From positions 7,207 to 41,774 of the forward strand of contig JAHEBJ010000015.1 in assembly GCA_024642285.1 (NCBI GenBank): a stretch of 34,568 nt of DNA. Direction: 5' to 3'. This document shows positions 6,936 through 14,442 of the stretch, piece after piece (position 1 is the stretch's first letter; every line of letters begins with the position of its first letter). Made by a program: the position numbers and the translations under genes. Below the pieces are notes generated by a model. That model saw nothing but the letters and a program-made list of their open reading frames with translations, had not been told where the DNA came from and searched no databases. Source of the stretch: Sphingobacteriales bacterium (GTDB lineage: Bacteria > Bacteroidota > Bacteroidia > Chitinophagales > Chitinophagaceae).

Positions 6936-7185
6936 TTAAAACCCAAAATTTTCACTAGAATAATCGCCAGCAGTGATGTCATTTTTTGCCTGGTAATTTC
7001 TGAGCTTAACAAGTTCTAAAAATAAACTGCAGAAAAGGTGATACATTCCGCTTCCTATACTAAAAAACTCATCCAGCAAAATAAATAGCACCCGAACCAC
7101 CCGTTGACATTAAGAATACGATTGCTACAATTATTCCAGCTAATCGTCCGACAATACCAATCCAAAAAACGATATTCACTTTCAT
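6936..7185 (-). pseudogene. Frame-disrupted small membrane protein gene (or two overlapping sORFs)
   Basis: Within the 376-nt gap 6934-7309, the minus strand encodes a 38-residue peptide from ATG 7185 to the stop at 7069. It opens MKVNIVFWIGIVGRLAGIIV and contains one membrane helix. A second open frame, shifted by one base, reads on in the same direction to a stop at 6936. It includes VLFILLDEFFSIGSGMYHLF and SLFLELVKLRNYQAK. The sequence passes from one protein-like frame into the other between about 7105 and 7070, as expected for a single two-helix protein of about 85 residues with a one-base indel. Alternatives are two real overlapping small genes or a sequencing error. I recognise no family. 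Confidence 0.35.
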
Positions 7186-7309
7186 AAAAGATGTATTAGA
7201 GAAGACATAAACCTGAAACAGAAAAATAATAACCAGGATTGAATATTACAAGAAGTACCCAGCCAGCAGCATCAAATATTTTGTAACGAAACAAAAACCT
7301 ATTTATTTT

Positions 7310-7786
7310 TCAATAAATAACTTTATGTTCGCTTTCCAGCCATTTCCTAAATGCTTTCTGCGCTTCGTCTCGCAATATCTGTTGAGTAAATAGTTTTCTT
7401 TCGCCTATCGGACGGGCAATCTCTTCATAAATAAACTGATCGTCAAAATTAATGGCTGTTGCATCATCTTTTGTATTGGCATAAAAAAGTTTTTCTGGTC
7501 TGGCCCAATAGATTGCACCCAGGCACATAGGGCAGGGTTCGCAACTTGCGTAAATTTCGCAACCGTCCAGTTGAAAAGTATTTAAAGCAATGCATGCGTT
7601 ACGTATGGCTACCACTTCTGCATGTGCTGTGGGGTCATTACTGATTGTCACTTGGTTTACCCCGCGGGCAATTATTTTACCATCCTTCACTACAACAGCA
7701 CCGAAGGGTCCGCCTTTACCTTCCTCTACATTATTTACCGAAAGCCGGATGGCTTCCCGCATAAACTCATCTTTGTGTTTTTCCAT
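7310..7786 (-). CDS. guaD: Nucleoside/guanine deaminase (GuaD-like)
   Basis: Zinc-dependent deaminase of the cytidine/guanine deaminase superfamily, 158 residues, cytoplasmic. It probably converts guanine to xanthine plus ammonia in purine catabolism or salvage. The zinc site is complete: H55 and catalytic E57 in TAHAEVVAIR, and C85/C88 in SCEPCPMCLGAIYWARP. The surrounding sequence (GGPFGAVVVKDGKIIA, TISNDPTAHAE and the FDDQFIYEEI segment) closely resembles Bacillus subtilis GuaD, which supports guanine over tRNA-adenosine or dCMP as substrate. The stand-alone gene ends 124 nt from the frame-disrupted small gene. The start at 7786 gives the expected family N-terminus. Confidence 0.88.
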   Translation of the reverse strand: MEKHKDEFMREAIRLSVNNVEEGKGGPFGAVVVKDGKIIARGVNQVTISNDPTAHAEVVAIRNACIALNTFQLDGCEIYASCEPCPMCLGAIYWARPEKLFYANTKDDATAINFDDQFIYEEIARPIGERKLFTQQILRDEAQKAFRKWLESEHKVIY

Positions 7787-7905
7787 ACTGCATTCTTATT
7801 TATAGCAACATTAAAAATAACAAAAATGAATTAATGACGCCAATAAACAGGCGTTTAGGTCTACATATCTACTAACTACATAAAAACCAGCAGCAGGCAG
7901 TTTCC

Positions 7906-7913
7906 TATATTTG
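7906..7913 (+). promoter_or_regulatory. Possible -7 box for the membrane protein/NTPase pair
   Basis: TATATTTG matches TAnnTTTG, 25 nt upstream of the ATG at 7938. A TTG start at 7911 would lie inside this box, which argues for the downstream ATG. No clear -33 element. Confidence 0.35.
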
Positions 7914-7937
7914 TATAAATCAGTTTTTATTTTGCTA

Positions 7938-8981
7938 ATGAAGATTGCTTATAAAAATATAGACGCAGAGCAAAGAGTTGTTGCCATACATCGACTGACA
8001 GCTTTATGGGCTTTTACCGAAAGCGGTCTGGGTGGCGTTATGCATGCCTTACAGATTCCGTTTACCGGTTTACTGGTTGGTGGTATGGCGGTGATTATGA
8101 TCAGCATGATTGCCGAAATATCTGAACATAATTTTAAACAGGTATTAAAAAGTGCTTTGATTGTTTTGATTGTTAAAGCCATGGTGAGTCCACATACGCC
8201 GCCGCCAGCATATATCGCCGTTGGGTTTCAGGCATTGTTGGGTTATGGTTTATTCAGCTTGATGAGGGTTAATTTTATAAGCATTTTATTATTGAGTACG
8301 ATTGCAATGCTGGAATCGGCTATTCAAAAATTACTCGTTCTTACTTTATTTTTTGGAGAATCGCTTTGGAAAGCTGCCGATGCTATGATAAACTTGCTTT
8401 CTGAACAACTTGGTTTTACTACATCAACTGGAAGTTACTGGATCATAGCTGTGTACCTGTTCATATACCTGGCCGGAGGATTTTTTATTGCGTGGCTTGC
8501 GTTAAAAACTATTCATAGTTTTTATGCCAAAAACCCAAAATTTATTTCAGACGAAGATGCAAAACTTTCAATTACTGAAATTAAAATTACTACCAAAAAA
8601 AATAAACTCAAAAAACTGTGGGTGCTCATTGGATTTATGATCATGCTTTCTGTTATACTTTTCTTATTTGCATCTGATAGAACCGAAGGCTGGCTTGCCG
8701 TCGTTAAAACAATCAGCTGGACATTATCTGCTATCCTGATCTGGTATATAATTATTGGCCCGCTGCTTACAAAAGCCATTCAGCAATTTCTGAAAAAAAA
8801 GCAAAGCAAGTACGGGGAAGAAGTTGTTCAAATATTATCCTTTATACCTGTTCTTCGACTACTAACTTCGCTTGCATGGCAGCAAAGTAAGCTGAATACA
8901 GGGTTAGGAAGATGGAGCACTTTTGTTACAACCTTAATTCATTTTACACTTACTTATACCGAGCCGTCAACAACAAGATGA
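7938..8981 (+). CDS. Multi-pass membrane protein of unknown function
   Basis: Hydrophobic protein of 347 residues. I start it at ATG 7938 (MKIAYKNIDAEQRVVAIHRL) because the longer reading would need a TTG within a promoter-like box. The first half has about four to five membrane segments and a glycine/proline-rich motif (VSPHTPPPAYIAVGFQALLG). A charged cytoplasmic stretch (about 195-225, rich in Lys) follows, then two more helices. By eye the first half recalls small substrate-binding (S-component-like) transporter subunits, but I cannot name a family. Its TGA overlaps the start codon of the following NTPase (ATGA), so the two are translationally coupled and probably work together at the membrane. 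Confidence 0.75.
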   Translation: MKIAYKNIDAEQRVVAIHRLTALWAFTESGLGGVMHALQIPFTGLLVGGMAVIMISMIAEISEHNFKQVLKSALIVLIVKAMVSPHTPPPAYIAVGFQALLGYGLFSLMRVNFISILLLSTIAMLESAIQKLLVLTLFFGESLWKAADAMINLLSEQLGFTTSTGSYWIIAVYLFIYLAGGFFIAWLALKTIHSFYAKNPKFISDEDAKLSITEIKITTKKNKLKKLWVLIGFMIMLSVILFLFASDRTEGWLAVVKTISWTLSAILIWYIIIGPLLTKAIQQFLKKKQSKYGEEVVQILSFIPVLRLLTSLAWQQSKLNTGLGRWSTFVTTLIHFTLTYTEPSTTR

Positions 8982-9463
8982 GCATCACTATTTTTTCGAG
9001 GCCAATACACAGCGGAAAAACAACTGAACTATTGCAATGGTGCGATAAGCAGAAAAATATTTATGGCATTTTAATGCCTGATATAAATGGCAGCCGGAAA
9101 ATTCTTGACCTGCATACAAAAAACATTTTTGATATTGAATGCAAGGATGTCACTTCAACAAATGAACCATTAACTTCCGTTGGAAAATTTAATTTTTATA
9201 GTGCTTCATTTGAGAAAGCAAACCTCATTTTATCATCGGCACTAAAACAAACCCCTGACTTGCTTGTGATTGACGAGGCTGGCAAACTGGAACTGGATGG
9301 CAAAGGATTTTACGATGCTATTATTAAATCTGTGGCTTTCTACTCAGGTAATACATCGGGAAAACTATTGATAACTGTGAGAGACAGCCTTTGTTCTGAT
9401 GTAATTGAATTCTTCAAGTTGGATAATTGCAAGGTTGTGCGTCGCCTCGAAGATATTGCCTGA
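8978..9463 (+). CDS. P-loop NTPase, THEP1-like
   Basis: Predicted soluble nucleoside-triphosphatase of 161 residues. Walker A is RPIHSGKTT (8-16), in which the usual first glycine is Arg, as in a modified thymidine-kinase-like GPxxSGKT loop. Walker B is DLLVIDEAGKLEL (94-106), with the DExGxxEL pattern of THEP1/DUF265 NTPases. The C-terminal ITVRDSL (132-138) fits the same family. The start at 8978 overlaps the upstream stop (ATGA); a longer in-frame reading from 8912 would run inside the membrane gene. The pairing suggests an NTPase that serves or regulates the membrane protein. The real substrate is unknown. Confidence 0.78.
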   Translation: MSITIFSRPIHSGKTTELLQWCDKQKNIYGILMPDINGSRKILDLHTKNIFDIECKDVTSTNEPLTSVGKFNFYSASFEKANLILSSALKQTPDLLVIDEAGKLELDGKGFYDAIIKSVAFYSGNTSGKLLITVRDSLCSDVIEFFKLDNCKVVRRLEDIA

Positions 9464-9472
9464 TATACCTGC

Positions 9473-9498
9473 AAAAAAATCCCCCACAAGCGGGGGAT
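9473..9498 (-). terminator. Rho-independent terminator of the UspA gene
   Basis: ATCCCCC (9479-9485) and GGGGGAT (9492-9498) form a 7-bp GC-rich stem with a 6-nt loop. On the minus strand it is followed by T7 (9479-9473), 18 nt past the UspA stop. On the plus strand it is followed only by an AT-rich stretch, so it may act weakly for the convergent NTPase gene too. Confidence 0.75.
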
Positions 9499-9515
9499 AA
9501 TAATTTATCTTTTCC

Positions 9516-10301
9516 TTACTCATGCATTACCAAAATCGGCATCTTGCTATGGTATGATAATGTTTTGGTTCGGCTGCCGTTAAATAATTTATCTATAAAA
9601 GAACGGTTCTTTTGTATAGCGATGATCAGATCAATATTTCTGCTCTCGGCAAAAAGGTTGATTGCTTCATCTACATCAAACAAACGCATAAAATAAAACT
9701 GGGGATCATATTCTTCAAACAATTTCCTCAATGTCTCTCTTTCTTTTTCATGATCTTCAGAAAGAGTAATATAGTGTTCGCTATCAACATTAACGATATG
9801 CAGATTACCTTTAACCATGTCGAGGAATTTTTTAATAGGCGCAGAAGGTGTTGAATCCAATGTGTTTTTAAAGTCAGACGTCAGCATAACATTTTTAACC
9901 GGATTAAAAGAAGCATTCTGAGGAACGATCAACACCGGGCAAACTTTCCTTTCAGACATTTTCAAAGTATTGCTTCCAAAAAAAACCTGGGCAATTGCAG
10001 ACTTGCCTGTAATTCCCATAATGACCAGATCGGCGCTTCGGTGGCGGGCGGCTTTTTCCAGTCCATCAACAAAATCGTCTTCTTCATGGGCCAAAATTTC
10101 AATTTTAATAATATTATCTTTCACTAAAGATTCTTTCAGGTGCTCAAGACTTTCAGTAGCTTTTGCAGCTTCTGAAGTTTTACTATAACCATGATATAAT
10201 ATCATCGTTACACCATAATGGCCGGTTAACAGCTGGGCGGCATACTTGGCGGCATGCACCGATGTTTCAGAAAAATCAACAGGGACTATTACAGTCTTCA
10301 T
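9516..10301 (-). CDS. Universal stress protein, two UspA domains
   Basis: Cytoplasmic stress protein of 261 residues with tandem Usp folds. Domain 1 (about 1-127) has the ATP-binding pattern G-x2-G-x9-G-S complete at G96, G99, G109 and S110 (MGITGKSAIAQVFFGS). Domain 2 (about 135-261) keeps only the end of it (FNGSRTKTLSYHSKMPILVM) and probably does not bind ATP. I start at ATG 10301 because MKTVIVPVDFSETS is the canonical opening; the 39 codons upstream are out of character. It is divergent from trmB, and a strong hairpin terminates it. Confidence 0.9.
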   Translation of the reverse strand: MKTVIVPVDFSETSVHAAKYAAQLLTGHYGVTMILYHGYSKTSEAAKATESLEHLKESLVKDNIIKIEILAHEEDDFVDGLEKAARHRSADLVIMGITGKSAIAQVFFGSNTLKMSERKVCPVLIVPQNASFNPVKNVMLTSDFKNTLDSTPSAPIKKFLDMVKGNLHIVNVDSEHYITLSEDHEKERETLRKLFEEYDPQFYFMRLFDVDEAINLFAESRNIDLIIAIQKNRSFIDKLFNGSRTKTLSYHSKMPILVMHE

Positions 10302-10425
10302 ATAAATAGTTTTGTTTAATCTAGTCGGTAAATTTACTTCATTTGGGGCTGATTTTTGTAAAATTTCGACATTATCGGTAAGAAAACCGGCCATAAATTG
10401 CCAATCAGCTAAAATCATGATTATT

Positions 10426-10433
10426 TATCTTTG
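10426..10433 (+). promoter_or_regulatory. -7 box for trmB, implying a leaderless mRNA
   Basis: TATCTTTG matches TAnnTTTG and ends only 6 nt before the ATG at 10440, so transcription should start at or next to the start codon. A TTG at 10398-10400 lies 25 nt upstream, slightly beyond the usual 17-23 spacing. The alternative ATG at 10431 overlaps the box. Confidence 0.5.
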
Positions 10434-10439
10434 CCAGCC

Positions 10440-11135
10440 ATGGCTCAGAAAAAATTACAACGGTTTGCCGATCTTAAGACATTCAGCAACACATTGGAAT
10501 ACCCACCAGATATGAAAGGCAAGTGGAGTTCGTTTTTTAAGAATGACAATCCAATGGTATTGGAACTCGCCTGTGGACGGGGAGAATATACGGTTGGGAT
10601 GGCGCAGCTGTTTCCGGAAACAAATTTTATTGGTGTAGACGTAAAGGGAAACCGTATGTATATCGGTGCAAAAAAATGCCTTTTGGAAAATATTGCTAAT
10701 GCAGGATTTTTACGAACACAAATAGAAAAACTAGGCGATTATTTTGCACCAGGCGAGGTGGATGAAATCTGGATCACTTTTCCGGATCCGCAGTTGCGAA
10801 CTTCAAAAGCAAAAAAAAGATTAACACATCCCAGGTTTTTGAGGGTGTATCAGCAAATACTGAAGCCAACAGGATTTATCCATCTCAAAACAGATTCGCC
10901 CGACTTATATCATTTTACAAAAAGAGTAGCCGAACTTTATGGGCTGACTATTGTTGAAGACTTTGATAATGTTTATGCGGAATCGACTTTGAAAGAGGAA
11001 TTGAAAATTAAAACCCATTACGAAAGTCTGGATATAGCTCAAAGTAAAAAAATACATTACCTGAAATTTACTTTGCCAGCTACAATTAAAAATATTGATG
11101 ATCAACTGCAAGAAATTTTAAAGGATGAAGAATAA
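10440..11135 (+). CDS. trmB: tRNA (guanine46-N7)-methyltransferase
   Basis: SAM-dependent enzyme, 231 residues, that makes m7G46 in the tRNA variable loop. Visible are the SAM-binding motif LELACGRGEYTVGMA, the acidic motif FIGVDVKGNRMYIGAKK, the family motif TFPDPQLRTSKAKKRLTHPRFL (FPDP with downstream basic residues) and the substrate motif LKTDSPDLYHFT. The length is slightly above that of bacterial TrmB. Start at ATG 10440 (MAQKKLQRF), supported by the promoter box just upstream. Its last 11 bp overlap the next small gene, in a compact cluster with an alkyltransferase-like gene. Confidence 0.93.
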   Translation: MAQKKLQRFADLKTFSNTLEYPPDMKGKWSSFFKNDNPMVLELACGRGEYTVGMAQLFPETNFIGVDVKGNRMYIGAKKCLLENIANAGFLRTQIEKLGDYFAPGEVDEIWITFPDPQLRTSKAKKRLTHPRFLRVYQQILKPTGFIHLKTDSPDLYHFTKRVAELYGLTIVEDFDNVYAESTLKEELKIKTHYESLDIAQSKKIHYLKFTLPATIKNIDDQLQEILKDEE

Positions 11136-11325
11136 CTGGACCGAGGGAGAAGATTTTTATTACAATGAACAGGGGTTTATTGTACTTACTGCCAAATACC
11201 ATTTAGACAGGGGGCAATGCTGTGGTAATGGATGCATGCACTGTCCTTATGAGTATATTAATGTTCCTGACCCAAAACGAACTGAATTGTTATCTTTAAT
11301 CCCTGATGGCAAAAAAAATAAATAA
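11125..11325 (+). CDS. Small Cys-rich protein (DUF5522-like)
   Basis: Conserved small protein of 66 residues with a compact cysteine cluster, QCCGNGCMHCPYEY (about 31-44), and the preamble FVLTAKYHL-like GFIVLTAKYHLDRG. The CC-x3-C-x2-CP arrangement suggests metal binding, probably zinc or iron. I recall this pattern from the uncharacterised DUF5522 family, without having searched. It overlaps trmB by 11 bp and the next gene by 20 bp in different frames. That makes it a real cotranslated member of the cluster and hints at a role in nucleic-acid maintenance. Confidence 0.75.
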   Translation: MKNNWTEGEDFYYNEQGFIVLTAKYHLDRGQCCGNGCMHCPYEYINVPDPKRTELLSLIPDGKKNK

Positions 11326-11716
11326 ACAAAAGGCTGTTTTCCGAAAACAAATTCCTGCGGCAAAGGAAACTCCAAAGAATACTGTAAAGGAGTATAGCTT
11401 TTTTTCTGACGTTTATGATGTGGTTCGGCAGATACCAAAGGGAAAGGTGACCTCTTATGGAGCCATCGCAACTTACCTTGGAACAAAACTAAGTGCCCGA
11501 ATGGTAGGCTGGGCGATGAATGCAGCCCATTCGGTTAAGCCCAAAGTACCGGCACAGCGTGTGGTTAATCGAAATGGAATGCTTAGTGGTAAACATCACT
11601 TTGGTACGCCAACAATGGAGGATCTCTTAAAAAAAGATGGCATAGTAGTTAAAGATGATGTGGTGGTTGATTTTAAAAATCGTTATTGGGACCCCTCCGA
11701 AGAGCTGACATTGTAG
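11306..11716 (+). CDS. Alkyltransferase-like protein (MGMT family, no active Cys)
   Basis: DNA-binding protein of the O6-methylguanine-DNA methyltransferase family, 136 residues. The DNA-binding half is present: FFSDVYDVVRQIPKGKVTSYGAIATYLG and ARMVGWAMNAA (arginine finger and helix-turn-helix). The active-site PCHRV is replaced by PAQRVVNRNG, so the acceptor Cys is missing, as in ATL proteins. These bind and flag bulky O6-alkylguanine for nucleotide-excision repair rather than repairing it. The N-terminus is Lys-rich (first 25 residues). It overlaps the preceding gene by 20 bp. Confidence 0.88.
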   Translation: MAKKINKQKAVFRKQIPAAKETPKNTVKEYSFFSDVYDVVRQIPKGKVTSYGAIATYLGTKLSARMVGWAMNAAHSVKPKVPAQRVVNRNGMLSGKHHFGTPTMEDLLKKDGIVVKDDVVVDFKNRYWDPSEELTL

Positions 11717-11784
11717 ACCTATTCATCAACTCCTTTATAATACCTGTACCTTCGTTAAAGTTTTCAGGACTACTTTTTACACTT

Positions 11785-12471
11785 ATGAGTAACACTCTTC
11801 TTACCGGCAATGTATCATTTGTAAATCACGAAAAGAAATACATCATGATTGAGTACGAGGTAAATGGCAAGAAAAAAGTAGTGAATGGAACTGTAGATGA
11901 AAAAAGCCTTGGCAAAAAGCATGTTTTCCATATTGGCGATACGGTGAGTTTCAATGTTGGCCTTTCGGGTAGAGGAGACAGGATGGTGGCATCAAAAATT
12001 CAGTTCCTGTACAACACGGCGTTGGATGTGCTTATCAACAAATCAAAAACAGAGAATAATTTTATCGGTTATCTGAAAGTTGTGGATGATAAATATTTTG
12101 TAAAGGAAATAGACAGCTACCTTTTTTTTCCGGTACCCTTATCACCCTGGCAAATAATACCAACCGAAGCTGAATTAAACGAAGCAGTAACTTTTGCACT
12201 TGAAAATACCGATAAGAAAAATAAGATCACGGCCAAGCTCTATAATAATAAGTACATCCCTGAATTTTATACCGCCGTTAAACTAAATAAAGCTGACAGT
12301 CCTATTGACGCTACAGTTTACAAAATAGGTCCACATGGGACATATTTAAATTTGATTGGCGACAAAATACGGGTTAAGCTTCCAACTAAAGACGGCGTGA
12401 AAGTTGGAGATACTGTTACGGTTAAAATAATTTATCTGAATCCTTTTAAGATTATTGCCGAGGAATTATAA
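11785..12471 (+). CDS. OB-fold/cold-shock-like protein of unknown function
   Basis: Hypothetical protein of 228 residues. I start at ATG 11785 (MSNTLLTGNVSFVNHEKKY); the upstream in-frame ATG at 11686 lies inside the previous gene. Residues about 6-72 look like a cold-shock/OB fold: GNVSFVNHEKKYIMIEY, then FHIGDTVSFNVGLSGRGDRM and VASKIQ, echoing the CSD ending in which an EGxxVxF strand precedes an xxGPxAxxV strand. The last 55 residues (VYKIGPHGTYLNLIGDKIRV, then VGDTVTVKIIYLN) resemble an S1-like OB strand pattern. RNA or DNA binding is therefore plausible but unproven. The stop codon abuts the stop of the convergent gene in a shared TTATAA. Confidence 0.7.
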   Translation: MSNTLLTGNVSFVNHEKKYIMIEYEVNGKKKVVNGTVDEKSLGKKHVFHIGDTVSFNVGLSGRGDRMVASKIQFLYNTALDVLINKSKTENNFIGYLKVVDDKYFVKEIDSYLFFPVPLSPWQIIPTEAELNEAVTFALENTDKKNKITAKLYNNKYIPEFYTAVKLNKADSPIDATVYKIGPHGTYLNLIGDKIRVKLPTKDGVKVGDTVTVKIIYLNPFKIIAEEL

Positions 12472-12930
12472 TTCATCCAGCTCGGATGTTTGCAGATTAA
12501 GTTGTGCAGCTATCTTGGTTTTTACCGGAATCAACATAGCAAAATACAGGATCAGTACTGCTGCCAATACCAAAAAAGCATAGTTCCCGGCAAGTAAATA
12601 AGAAATTCCGCAAACCAGAATGGCTGCCTCAAGCAAACTCCATTGAACTAAACTGGCTGATTGGTATTGCGAAAGCTTAGCTTTTGCATCAATAACCATA
12701 TTGTCATTTATTAACGCCAGTTTCTTTTTAAAAAAGCTGGCTCCAATAAACAGGGAGAGGGCTGCAAATATCAGTGCAATAACCTGCATGATCTTTTCAT
12801 GTTTGGTTAAAACAGGTTCGAATATTTTTTGCTGAACTAATATAAACATCACTACAGAGAAAATGATCTGTCCAGCCAGCAACGCTTTGTGCATCAGGCT
12901 GAGGGTTGCAAATGCAGTCGCTTTCTTCAT
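12466..12930 (-). CDS. Small four-helix membrane protein, unknown
   Basis: 154-residue inner-membrane protein with four hydrophobic segments (about 13-33, 45-66, 92-114 and 116-134) and a short charged tail. I recognise no catalytic motif. It is the last gene of the sco-ctaM group, 10 nt after the DUF420 gene, so a role in oxidase assembly or membrane redox is suggested by context only. Confidence 0.72.
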   Translation of the reverse strand: MKKATAFATLSLMHKALLAGQIIFSVVMFILVQQKIFEPVLTKHEKIMQVIALIFAALSLFIGASFFKKKLALINDNMVIDAKAKLSQYQSASLVQWSLLEAAILVCGISYLLAGNYAFLVLAAVLILYFAMLIPVKTKIAAQLNLQTSELDEL

Positions 12931-12940
12931 TGCATGTTTT

Positions 12941-13483
12941 TTACTGATAATAAGGATTGATCATCAAATATACAACCACACCGGAAACTGCTACATAAAA
13001 CCAAACCGGCCAGGTAATGCGTACCAGTTTTTTATGTTTATCATATTCGCCGGTTAGCCCGCGGTAAGCAGTAAATAATATAAAGGGTAAAATAATTGCC
13101 GCCAGCGGAATATGTGTTATCAGAATAAAATAATAAAATGTCTTTATGGTTCCAGTGCCGCCAAACTTAGTTTCACCGGCCAGCAAATGATGGGCAATAT
13201 AAGAGACCAAAAATAAAACCGAGAGAATGATAGCCGTAAGCATGATTGTCCTGTGCAGTTCGTATTTTTTTTGCTTTGCTGTTACTAACCCAGCCAAAAG
13301 AAAAACGGCAACCAATGAGTTGATGATGGCATTTGCCGCTGCAAACACGTGAACATCAAAGCTAAGATCGAGCTCTAATTTATATTTACTGAGAAAAACC
13401 ACCGCAGCAAACACGACAAATGATACCGTGTAAATAAACAGCTTTGCTTTTTTGTCGTTCTTTTTTAAAATTGGCTGTAACAT
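12941..13483 (-). CDS. ctaM: DUF420 / CtaM-like oxidase assembly membrane protein
   Basis: Five-helix membrane protein of 180 residues matching the DUF420 family (Bacillus YozB, Staphylococcus CtaM). CtaM is needed to make active heme-copper oxidase. Family-type His residues sit in the helices: HVFAAANAIINS, LHRTIMLTA, SYIAHHLL and THIPLAAI. These could bind heme or metal. It lies directly after the SCO gene (6 nt), in an assembly-factor group behind the oxidase operon, which supports the assignment. The exact biochemical step is not known for the family. Confidence 0.82.
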   Translation of the reverse strand: MLQPILKKNDKKAKLFIYTVSFVVFAAVVFLSKYKLELDLSFDVHVFAAANAIINSLVAVFLLAGLVTAKQKKYELHRTIMLTAIILSVLFLVSYIAHHLLAGETKFGGTGTIKTFYYFILITHIPLAAIILPFILFTAYRGLTGEYDKHKKLVRITWPVWFYVAVSGVVVYLMINPYYQ

Positions 13484-13489
13484 ATTTTA

Positions 13490-14284
13490 TTAAGTCTGTT
13501 TTTCTTCTCTATTCTTTCGCCGGTTAAAAACTATTACCGCTACCAATACAACTCCCATGCAAATAAATATTACAGGCAGAATTGGAATGAACTCTCTGAA
13601 CACGGATGGTTTCTTCTTGTCTTTCTCCAGCATCAGCAAAGGAATGTCCCTTACCAGTTGCGCCTGCTTTACCGTATCAAAGCCGTTGTACCAGCCACGA
13701 ACAACGCGACTGCTGTCCAAAAGAAAAAAGTTTTCAGTATGAATAAAGGCAGAATCAACTTCAGTATCTGCCAGTCCCGCTTTTAGTTCATTCAATGCAA
13801 AATCATAGATCTCTTTCTTATCGCCGGTTACAAACCACCAGCTATCATGATTGGCATTATAGCGGTCGGCAAATTTTCTCAACTGTGGAACCGAATCATG
13901 TTCCGGATCAACACTAATGGATATGAACTGTACAATGCTGTCATTCTTCTTAAATGAATCCTGCAGTCGTTTCATACTCATGGCCAGCCCCGGACAAATA
14001 CTCGGGCATCTCGAAAAGAAAAAATCAACCACCAATATTTTTCCTTTCAAATCATCGAGCGATACTTTTTTACCAAGCTGATTGGTAAACTCAATATTTT
14101 TTACTTTATGCCAGATGGTATCGGTTAGCATTTTGCCATTTTTTTCAGATACTACCACACTATCAGGTGTAAAATACCTGCCGGGCATATGTACTGCATC
14201 ATTGCTGTAATGTTTTACAATAAAATAACCGGCAAAAGGTAAAACCGTTGCCAGCATCAATCCTAAAATGGCTTTCTTATTCAT
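13490..14284 (-). CDS. SCO1/SenC/PrrC copper chaperone
   Basis: Thioredoxin-fold protein of 264 residues that delivers copper to the CuA site of oxidase subunit II. The N-terminal membrane anchor is about 5-24. The copper ligands are complete: C93 and C97 in SRCPSICPGLAMSM, and H182 in SAFIHTENFF. SVDPEHDSVPQLRKFA is the usual SCO loop. It is unusual in carrying a C-terminal membrane helix (about 232-254) followed by a basic tail, which would tether both ends of the domain. The gene begins 112 nt after the hairpin terminator of the oxidase operon and may have its own promoter. Confidence 0.92.
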   Translation of the reverse strand: MNKKAILGLMLATVLPFAGYFIVKHYSNDAVHMPGRYFTPDSVVVSEKNGKMLTDTIWHKVKNIEFTNQLGKKVSLDDLKGKILVVDFFFSRCPSICPGLAMSMKRLQDSFKKNDSIVQFISISVDPEHDSVPQLRKFADRYNANHDSWWFVTGDKKEIYDFALNELKAGLADTEVDSAFIHTENFFLLDSSRVVRGWYNGFDTVKQAQLVRDIPLLMLEKDKKKPSVFREFIPILPVIFICMGVVLVAVIVFNRRKNREEKQT

Positions 14285-14354
14285 ATCTCCTACTGTTTTC
14301 TTCTGCTCAAAAATGGAGTTCTTTTTATCTCAACATTTCTGTTTTTTATTCCTG

Positions 14355-14362
14355 CAAATTTA
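14355..14362 (-). promoter_or_regulatory. Possible -7 box for the sco-ctaM group
   Basis: On the minus strand TAAATTTG (14362-14355) matches TAnnTTTG, between the subunit IV terminator and the SCO start, with a leader of about 65 nt. No -33 TTG at the expected spacing; the support is positional. Confidence 0.35.
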
Positions 14363-14390
14363 GGGCAATGAAGCTCATTTCCCTTATAAA

Positions 14391-14419
14391 ACAAAAACCA
14401 CCGCAGATTTGCGGTGGTT
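14391..14419 (-). terminator. Rho-independent terminator of the oxidase operon
   Basis: AACCACCGCA (14396-14405) pairs perfectly with TGCGGTGGTT (14410-14419) around a 4-nt loop. On the minus strand a T-rich run (TTTTTGTTTT) overlaps the stem base and continues past it. It lies 24 nt past the subunit IV stop and separates the act-cox block from the sco-ctaM group. Confidence 0.85.
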
Positions 14420-14442
14420 AACTATCATAATTAGAGGAAAGT

